Below the pieces are notes generated by a model. That model had not been told where the DNA came from, made no database searches, and saw only the letters and a list, made by a program, of their open reading frames with translations. A program made the position numbers and the translations under genes. Shown here piece by piece: positions 1 through 5,585 of a stretch of DNA of 13,137 nucleotides. Within the stretch, counting starts at the first letter, position 1. Each line of letters starts with the position of its first letter. The DNA is from JBHIAG01 sp046758465 (GTDB lineage: Bacteria; Acidobacteriota; Terriglobia; Acidiferrales; 2-02-FULL-67-57), in assembly GCA_046758465.1 (NCBI GenBank), contig JBHIAG010000063.1, positions 1 through 13,137 on the forward strand, given 5' to 3'.

Positions 1-1
1 C

Positions 2-52
2 TCGGCGCTCGACCCGCGCCAGTACCAACTCGGCCTGAAACTCATCTGGTAG
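2..52 (+). CDS. C-terminal end of an outer-membrane beta-barrel protein, probably a TonB-dependent receptor (partial)
   Basis: Only the last 16 codons and a TAG stop are inside the window; the gene begins upstream. The peptide reads SALDPRQYQLGLKLIW. An alternating hydrophobic strand ending in an aromatic residue is the usual C-terminal signal of outer-membrane barrels recognised by the BAM complex. The pattern DPRQ-x-QLGLK-L-x-W resembles the ends of the large TonB-dependent receptors with carboxypeptidase-regulatory-like domains that are abundant in Acidobacteriota. A rho-independent terminator 35 bases after the stop supports this as a true gene end. The family assignment rests on a very short tail and is an inference. 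Confidence 0.5.
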   Translation, partial: SALDPRQYQLGLKLIW

Positions 53-86
53 CGCCCTCCTCATCGCTTGTGGGGTCTCGCTCAAT

Positions 87-113
87 AGCACCCACCACCG
101 GGTGCTTTCTTTT
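87..113 (+). terminator. Rho-independent terminator of the upstream outer-membrane gene
   Basis: AGCACCC (87-93) and GGGTGCT (100-106) form a perfect 7-bp stem around the 6-base loop ACCACC, followed by the T-rich run TTTCTTTT. On the opposite strand the stem is not followed by a T run, so it should act on plus-strand transcription only. It overlaps the stop codon of the convergent rmuC gene. Confidence 0.8.
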
Positions 114-1203
114 AGGAGGATTTCCGGTCAGGTTCGGAGGTACCCTGTGCTCCTGGCGAGTCAGGGCCAGGGGTGCTGCGCAGGTAGTCCATGGCAGCGC
201 GAATCTTGGCTAGGGCAGCTTTGATGCTTTGATATGCATTGTCTGCTCGTGTGCCTGCTTCTTTGACACGACCCTCCAGGTCGGCGTCTATGTTCTTTAC
301 CTCCTGTTCGATTACAGTCAAATATCCTTGTAGATTGCTCAATTCAATGGCCTGCCCATACTTCAGGTGGACGTTATAGAGGGCAAGGAGATACGGGGCC
401 GCCATACTATACGGAATTACGAGGACGTTCTTATCTTGGTACGCTTGAATATGTGCTTTTCGACAATGTCGATACGCTGCGTCGGGCACAGCGGCAATGC
501 CAATATGTGTGGTAACTGCCGGGTTCAAGTACTTGGCAACTTCGCGAGCTCGTTGACTCACGTTGCTCTCCACTTCGGAGATAAGCGCTTCCCGAGCTAC
601 AGGTTCGGTTATCTTCTCCAGTTTTTCCAGCAAATCTGACGCTGCCCATTTTGAATCAATTGGCACGCGTTTACCGTCTGGCAATACTAGTGCAAACTCA
701 ACTTGTTTTCCGTCTACTTTAAAATCTCGCTCCAACATACTCGGAGGAAATTCGCGGAGAACCTCAGCAAGGATTAACTCACCTGCCTGCCCACGTCCTG
801 AACCGCCAGCCAAAACGGTCATTAAGCGTTGCGTTGCTTCATGGATTTCCGGAATGCGTTTGCCAGGCTCGTATTCGCCCCTGATGCTCTTGATTGCGTT
901 ATCCATCTCCCGCAGATTATCTGGGAGAGTAGTGGGCAACCGCCGGTCCACAATTTCCTCTAGTTTTCCTACGCGTTTCTCTATTGCTTCCACAGTGTTA
1001 TTTGATGGTAGGCTTTGGACAGCGTTTTTGAGTCCGCCGAGTTCGTCGCGAAGCCCAGGCAAGGAGTTGATTGCGTTTTCGATCCGCGGGTCAAGGACTG
1101 GAGCAGTAGGGGGAGGCGTAGGTTGCCGCCGAGTTCCCAAGAGGTAGGCGATGACGATGGCAGCGGCTAGTATCAGGCCGACGAGGACAGATTCAAGGCT
1201 CAC
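112..1203 (-). CDS. rmuC: RmuC-family DNA recombination protein
   Basis: The 363-residue protein matches the RmuC architecture: an N-terminal membrane anchor (about residues 5-23), a helical/coiled-coil stalk (about 40-130), then a nuclease-like core. In the core, GELILAEVLREFPP (from G141), VEFALVLPDGKRVPIDSK (E169, D183, K185) and a long alpha-helical tail follow the PD-(D/E)XK-like pattern of the family. In E. coli RmuC limits rearrangements at inverted repeats; its biochemical role is still poorly defined. Translation starts with GTG at 1203, with no Shine-Dalgarno sequence upstream but an extended -10 box 10 bases away. Base composition is visibly AT-richer than the following genes (one sampled 60-base line 42% GC), which suggests separate acquisition. 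It lies 47 bases downstream of the HD-GYP gene on the same strand but seems to have its own promoter. Confidence 0.88.
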   Translation of the reverse strand: MSLESVLVGLILAAAIVIAYLLGTRRQPTPPPTAPVLDPRIENAINSLPGLRDELGGLKNAVQSLPSNNTVEAIEKRVGKLEEIVDRRLPTTLPDNLREMDNAIKSIRGEYEPGKRIPEIHEATQRLMTVLAGGSGRGQAGELILAEVLREFPPSMLERDFKVDGKQVEFALVLPDGKRVPIDSKWAASDLLEKLEKITEPVAREALISEVESNVSQRAREVAKYLNPAVTTHIGIAAVPDAAYRHCRKAHIQAYQDKNVLVIPYSMAAPYLLALYNVHLKYGQAIELSNLQGYLTVIEQEVKNIDADLEGRVKEAGTRADNAYQSIKAALAKIRAAMDYLRSTPGPDSPGAQGTSEPDRKSS

Positions 1204-1213
1204 TTCGGGTGTT

Positions 1214-1222
1214 ATTTTAGCA
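1214..1222 (-). promoter_or_regulatory. Candidate extended -10 promoter element of rmuC
   Basis: Read on the minus strand, TGC-TAAAAT is an extended -10 element (5 of 6 matches to TATAAT plus the upstream TG). No good -35 box is visible. The element ends 10 bases before the GTG start, so transcription would begin about 3-4 bases upstream of the codon. With no ribosome-binding site visible, this predicts a nearly leaderless mRNA. It is a sequence match only. Confidence 0.35.
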
Positions 1223-1250
1223 CGTGTAAGGACTGCGAAAGCAGGCCATC

Positions 1251-3179
1251 CTAGGAGGGTTTGGCGGTGAGCTCAAAAATTTTGGCGTCCACGAAGAGCT
1301 GGAAGAGCACGGGGTCGAGCTGTCCGTCTTTGACCATAGCGCCCAGGATGTTGAGTGCCCGCTCCACCGGCACTGCCTTCTTGTAGGGGCGGTCGGCGGC
1401 CGAGAGCGCGTCGAAGATGTCGGAGATGGTCATTATCCGTGTTTGCGGCGGAATCTGTTCGCCACGCAATTGATAGGGGTAGCCCGTGCCGTTGAGGAAT
1501 TCGTGGTGGGCGCGGGCGATTATCGGAATCTTGTTCACTTCCTTGTTCCATGGAATCCGTCGCAGGAAGTCAAAACTCTGCTCGACGTGGGACTCGATCT
1601 GCTTGCGCTCGTCCGGGTCAAGGCTCCCCTTGGGGATGATGAGGAAGCGCACCTCTTCCGGCGTGACATAGTTGTGCTCCAGTCCGTGCGGGTCGCGATA
1701 GGTGCGTTTGGCAATCTCGAGCAGTTTCTCGAAGTTCCCCTCCGGCAAGACGGTTGGTTCGTTGACCTGGAGGATGAATTGCAGGAAGTCATCCAGTTCC
1801 CCCAGGCGCAGTTGGTACTCCTGGTCCAGCAGGCTCAAGGTTTCGGCGGCCTCGTGGGGGCTGACGCGCAGCAGGCAGTCGATCTTACGTTTGGCGTACT
1901 CGGTCTCGAGTGCCTTGCGAATGTAGTCGAAGCGCTGGCGGACAATGTTGAGTTGCAGAGGATGGAGTTTCTTGGCTTTGACGAGCACCTCTTCCCGCAC
2001 GCCGACCTTGCCGAAGTCGTGCAGCAATGCGGCGTAGCGGATTTCCTTCATCTGCTCGCGGGAAAAATGCAAGGGGGCGTAGGGTCCGGTATCCACTTTG
2101 TCCACCGTTTCGGCCAGGCCACAGGTAAGAGTTGAGACCCGGTCGGAGTGGCCGGAGGTGGTCGGGTCGCGTTGCTCAATCGCGTAGACGGCTGCCCGGA
2201 CGAAGTCTTCGAACAGGTTCTGGATGTTTTCGTAGAGTTTGTTGTTTTCGTAGGCGACGGCCGCCTGGGAGGCGAGCGAACTGGCGAGCTCCTGCTGCCG
2301 CTTCGAGTAGGGGATGACTTCCTGCTCGACCACCTCGGGGCTGGTGAGCTTCGTTTCCCAGCGCCGTTTGCAGTTGAGCAATTGCAGCACCCCGATCGTT
2401 TCATCCTTTTGATTCTTCATCGGGAAGGTGAGCATGGACTTGGTGCGGTAGCCCGACTCCTCGTCGAAGCGCCGGTTGAACCTGTAGGGAGCTTCGGGCG
2501 AGAGCTCGTAGACGTCTTCCAGGGACAGGACTTCGCCGGTCACGCCGACATAGCCGGCGATACTCTGTGTGTTGATCGGCAAGGTGAACTTGGTGAAACT
2601 CATCGGTACACTGTCATTCTGGGTGAGCTCGAAGCGCAAGCGCCGCTCGGTCTCGGAGACTTCCTCCACGAGGTAGAGCGAGCCGGCATCGCTGGAAGTA
2701 ATTTCGCGGCTTTTGAGCAGAATCAGGTCCAACAAGGTTTGGGTATCACGTTCGGAGGAGAGGGCTACGCCGATGCGGTTCAACTCGTCGATCTCGTACG
2801 AGCTCTGTTCCACCTGCCGCTCGGCCGCTTCGGCACGCGCGGCGAGTTCCAGGGTCTCGAAAGCGCTTGCCACCGTGCGCCTCACCATCGCGGGCGTGGC
2901 GGTGGTAGGCAGGTAGGCGAAAACACCCTGAGTGCTGGGCACGGCTTTACGAGCAGTAGCTTTGGTCAGGTAGATGACGCGCAGGTGAGCATCCTGCCGC
3001 GCCAGGGCTTCGAGCTCCTTGGTGTCGCGCTGGGCATCCGCCAACCAGACCGTAGCCACCTGGCCGAGCCTGGGCGGCATCTTCCCGCGCGGCACGCCGA
3101 CGCGCCGATAGGAATCTTCGATGTGAGCAGCTATCGCGGCGGCTGGCGAGTCCTCGAAATAACAGACTTGCTTTTCCAT
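1251..3179 (-). CDS. GAF-domain HD-GYP protein (c-di-GMP phosphodiesterase candidate) with an insertion in the catalytic domain
   Basis: The 642-residue soluble protein has three parts. Residues 1-105 resemble a degenerate response-regulator receiver (VIYLTKA, then GVFAYLPTTATPAMVRRTV) without an obvious phosphoacceptor context. Residues about 140-325 form a GAF sensor domain, flanked by a helix. From about 330 to the end lies an HD-GYP hydrolase with H344, HDFGK at 387-391, H531, HHEFLNGTGYP at 558-568 and DIFDALSAADRPYK from D587. These are the metal ligands and GYP signature of c-di-GMP phosphodiesterases; GYP is intact and N563 replaces the usual Asp. Between K391 and H531 there are about 140 residues, where typical members have about 25-30. 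ATG 3179 is preceded by GAGAGGGG with a 6-base spacer. It is divergent from the ATPase-cyclase pair, so a joint role in second-messenger signalling is plausible but inferred. Confidence 0.88.
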   Translation of the reverse strand: MEKQVCYFEDSPAAAIAAHIEDSYRRVGVPRGKMPPRLGQVATVWLADAQRDTKELEALARQDAHLRVIYLTKATARKAVPSTQGVFAYLPTTATPAMVRRTVASAFETLELAARAEAAERQVEQSSYEIDELNRIGVALSSERDTQTLLDLILLKSREITSSDAGSLYLVEEVSETERRLRFELTQNDSVPMSFTKFTLPINTQSIAGYVGVTGEVLSLEDVYELSPEAPYRFNRRFDEESGYRTKSMLTFPMKNQKDETIGVLQLLNCKRRWETKLTSPEVVEQEVIPYSKRQQELASSLASQAAVAYENNKLYENIQNLFEDFVRAAVYAIEQRDPTTSGHSDRVSTLTCGLAETVDKVDTGPYAPLHFSREQMKEIRYAALLHDFGKVGVREEVLVKAKKLHPLQLNIVRQRFDYIRKALETEYAKRKIDCLLRVSPHEAAETLSLLDQEYQLRLGELDDFLQFILQVNEPTVLPEGNFEKLLEIAKRTYRDPHGLEHNYVTPEEVRFLIIPKGSLDPDERKQIESHVEQSFDFLRRIPWNKEVNKIPIIARAHHEFLNGTGYPYQLRGEQIPPQTRIMTISDIFDALSAADRPYKKAVPVERALNILGAMVKDGQLDPVLFQLFVDAKIFELTAKPS

Positions 3180-3220
3180 CAGACGCCCCTCTCGCTGACC
3201 GGAACCCCGCCTGACGGTAT

Positions 3221-3240
3221 CCTTGCGAGCGCCAGCAAGG
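3221..3240. repeat. Small inverted repeat in the divergent intergenic region
   Basis: CCTTGC (3221-3226) and GCAAGG (3235-3240) form a perfect 6-bp inverted repeat with an 8-base gap. It lies between a possible minus-strand -10 box (TATACT, 3256-3261 read on the minus strand) and the HD-GYP start codon, so it could be a regulator site or a leader hairpin. The arms are short and it could be fortuitous. Confidence 0.25.
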
Positions 3241-3321
3241 TGTTACGCAACCCCAAGTATACCCGATTTTTGGTTTCCGTGACTATGTTCAGCAGGACTG
3301 GCTCGGCTGAAGCTTCCGTTC

Positions 3322-3349
3322 TTGCCATTTGCAGATGAATGACTATAAT
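3322..3349 (+). promoter_or_regulatory. Sigma70-type promoter of the ATPase-cyclase operon
   Basis: TTGCCA (3322-3327, 5 of 6 matches to the -35 consensus) is separated by 16 bases from a perfect TATAAT (3344-3349). Transcription would start near 3356, giving a leader of about 30 bases with a strong purine-rich ribosome-binding site (GGAGGGGAGG, 3372-3381) just before ATG 3387. This is among the best promoter matches in the window. Confidence 0.75.
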
Positions 3350-3386
3350 GGGCACCACTGGATAGGCGGGGGGAGGGGAGGCTTGA

Positions 3387-5561
3387 ATGGAGAGGAAACC
3401 TGTTTCCGCGTCCCTGGCGGAGACACCGACCCACGAGGCCACCACTGCTGTGCCTCCTGCGCGGCTGGCACCACCGCCGCCAGGGCAGCCACATTTCCTT
3501 CAGCGCATCCAGCTCTTCAGCCTGCTCTCTTACGGGCAGTGTGACGCGATTGTGCGGCGGCTCCGGCGCCGCGACTTCCCTCCCAGCTACTACATCGTGC
3601 GCGAAGGCCAGGCGGGCGATTCGATGTATTTCATCACCGCGGGCAAAGTCGAAGTGCGCAAGAAGGACCCCACCACCGGCATTGAGTTTCTCCTGACTGA
3701 ACTCGGCCCCGGGCAATGCTTTGGCGAGATGGCGCTGCTGACCGGCAAACCCCGCACCGCGTCGGTGGTCAGCAGCGATGCCTCGACAGTCGGAATCCTC
3801 GGGCAGAAGGACTTCCAGGAGATTCTGATCCAGCACCCGCAGATTGGCGTGTCCCTCACGAAGATTCTGGCCGAGCGGCTGGAGCAGGCCAGCGAGCAGG
3901 TGGGAATTGACTACATCAACCTCAGCAAGCTGCAATTTGACGCGCGCGTGCTCGGGTTGCTGCCGCCGCAGGCCATCCAGCAACACAAGGTGCTGCCGGT
4001 GGCCTTCATCAACAACCGCCTGACGCTGGCGATGGTGAATCCGAACAACATCCTGGCGCTCGACGATGTGCGGCGCTTTATCAAAGGCGTGATGATCGAG
4101 CCGGTGGTGTGCACCGAGGAAGAATTCAAAAAGTTTATGACCACCCTCTACCCCAATCTCATAAGAAAGCAGGAGGAGACGCGCCAGCAGCAGAAGAGTG
4201 AAGCGCTGGTGGCGGTGAAGAACCTGGTGGGGGGCAAGGCGGCGGCCGAAGTCGAAAAGATGATTACGAACGCCGTCGCCGGCGAAACCGAAGCGGTACT
4301 GGAAACCTTGCAGTCAGAGGCTCTGCGCGACATCCAAATGGAAGAAGTGCAAATGGACGAACCCGCGGCGACGGCCACCGAGCTGCGCAGTTCGGCGGAG
4401 GACGCCCCGGTCGTCCGGCTTGCGAATGCCATCTTGGCGTTGGCGGTCAAGCGCGGCGCCAGCGACATCCACGTCGAACCCCAGGAAAAAGAGCTGCAGG
4501 TGCGCTTCCGGATTGATGGCGTGCTGCAGGCAGTGCAGACGCTGCCCCGCAAGGTACAGATGGGGTTGATCTCACGCTTCAAAATCCTCTCCAAACTCGA
4601 CATCGCCGAAAAGCGGCTGCCGCAAGACGGGCGCATCAGTGTGCGCTTGGGGGAGAAAGCCATCGACTTCCGCGTCTCCACGATTCCCTCCAAGTGGGGC
4701 GAGAAGATTTGCATGCGCATCCTGGACAAATCGAACACCATGCTGGGGCTGGACAAGCTCATCAGCCACCCGGCGACGCTCCAGGTGGTGCGGGACATGA
4801 TCAACCAGCCCTACGGCATCATCTACGTCACCGGGCCCACGGGCTCGGGCAAGACCACCACGCTCTATTCCAGCCTGGCGGAACTGAACGAACCCGGGGT
4901 CAACATCTCGACCGCGGAAGATCCCATCGAGTACGACCTAGGAGGGCTCAATCAGGTGCAGGCGCACAGAGAGATTGGGCTCGACTTCGCCCGCATCCTG
5001 CGGGCTTTCCTGCGCCAGGACCCGGACATCATTTTGGTGGGCGAAACGCGGGACCTCGAAACCGCCAAAATTTCCGTTGAAGCGGCCCTCACCGGCCACC
5101 TTGTCTTCACCACCTTGCACACGAACGACGCTGCCGCCACGTTTATTCGGCTCGACGAAATGGGCATCGAACCGTTCCTGGTCAGCAGCTCGACGATTGG
5201 CATCATTGCCCAGCGGCTGGCCCGCCGCCTGTGTCAACACTGCAAGGAGCCGTACGCACCCGACGCGATCACGTTGAAGTACCTCGGGGCCAGCTCCGAC
5301 GGGGGCACAACGTTCTACCGCGAACGGGGCTGCGATGCCTGCGGGACCACGGGCTATAAAGGGCGTGTGGGCATCTACGAAGTGATGCGGGTGACGCAGG
5401 TGTTGCGCACCATGATTGTCAAGCGCGCCACCAGCGACGAGATTCGCGCCGCCGCGCGGCGTGAAGGCATGTTGACGCTGAAGGACTACGGGCTGCTGCT
5501 GCTGCGCGAGGGGCTGACTTCGGTGGACGAAGTCTTGCAGTGCGTGGTGATGCAGGAGTAG
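3387..5561 (+). CDS. Cyclic-nucleotide-binding domain fused to a PilB/GspE-type secretion ATPase
   Basis: This 724-residue cytoplasmic ATPase would power type IV pilus or type II secretion assembly. Residues about 38-165 are a cNMP-binding domain with the phosphate-binding cassette FGEMALLTGKPRTASV (E114, R123, T124 intact). Residues 172-255 match the second half of the GspE/PilB N-terminal domain (YINLSKL, then VLPVAFINNRLTLAMVNPN). A charged helical linker (about 255-345) leads to the T2SSE motor: Walker A GPTGSGKT with K489, Asp box TAEDPIEYD, Walker B DPDIILVGE with E553, His box with H571 and H578, and the zinc tetracysteine C616, C619, C649, C652. All motor motifs are intact. The cNMP domain takes the place of the first half of the MshEN region that binds c-di-GMP in some relatives. 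No pilus or secretin genes flank it; its only operon partner is the cyclase. Confidence 0.9.
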   Translation: MERKPVSASLAETPTHEATTAVPPARLAPPPPGQPHFLQRIQLFSLLSYGQCDAIVRRLRRRDFPPSYYIVREGQAGDSMYFITAGKVEVRKKDPTTGIEFLLTELGPGQCFGEMALLTGKPRTASVVSSDASTVGILGQKDFQEILIQHPQIGVSLTKILAERLEQASEQVGIDYINLSKLQFDARVLGLLPPQAIQQHKVLPVAFINNRLTLAMVNPNNILALDDVRRFIKGVMIEPVVCTEEEFKKFMTTLYPNLIRKQEETRQQQKSEALVAVKNLVGGKAAAEVEKMITNAVAGETEAVLETLQSEALRDIQMEEVQMDEPAATATELRSSAEDAPVVRLANAILALAVKRGASDIHVEPQEKELQVRFRIDGVLQAVQTLPRKVQMGLISRFKILSKLDIAEKRLPQDGRISVRLGEKAIDFRVSTIPSKWGEKICMRILDKSNTMLGLDKLISHPATLQVVRDMINQPYGIIYVTGPTGSGKTTTLYSSLAELNEPGVNISTAEDPIEYDLGGLNQVQAHREIGLDFARILRAFLRQDPDIILVGETRDLETAKISVEAALTGHLVFTTLHTNDAAATFIRLDEMGIEPFLVSSSTIGIIAQRLARRLCQHCKEPYAPDAITLKYLGASSDGGTTFYRERGCDACGTTGYKGRVGIYEVMRVTQVLRTMIVKRATSDEIRAAARREGMLTLKDYGLLLLREGLTSVDEVLQCVVMQE

Positions 5562-5585
5562 GCTCGAAGCCGACCGGCAGCAGGC

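Noticed and set aside
2148..3338. Long plus-strand open frame (396 codons) antisense to the HD-GYP gene
   Set aside because: It mirrors a gene with clear GAF and HD-GYP motifs, has no domain signature or ribosome-binding site, and reflects GC-rich codon bias on the other strand.
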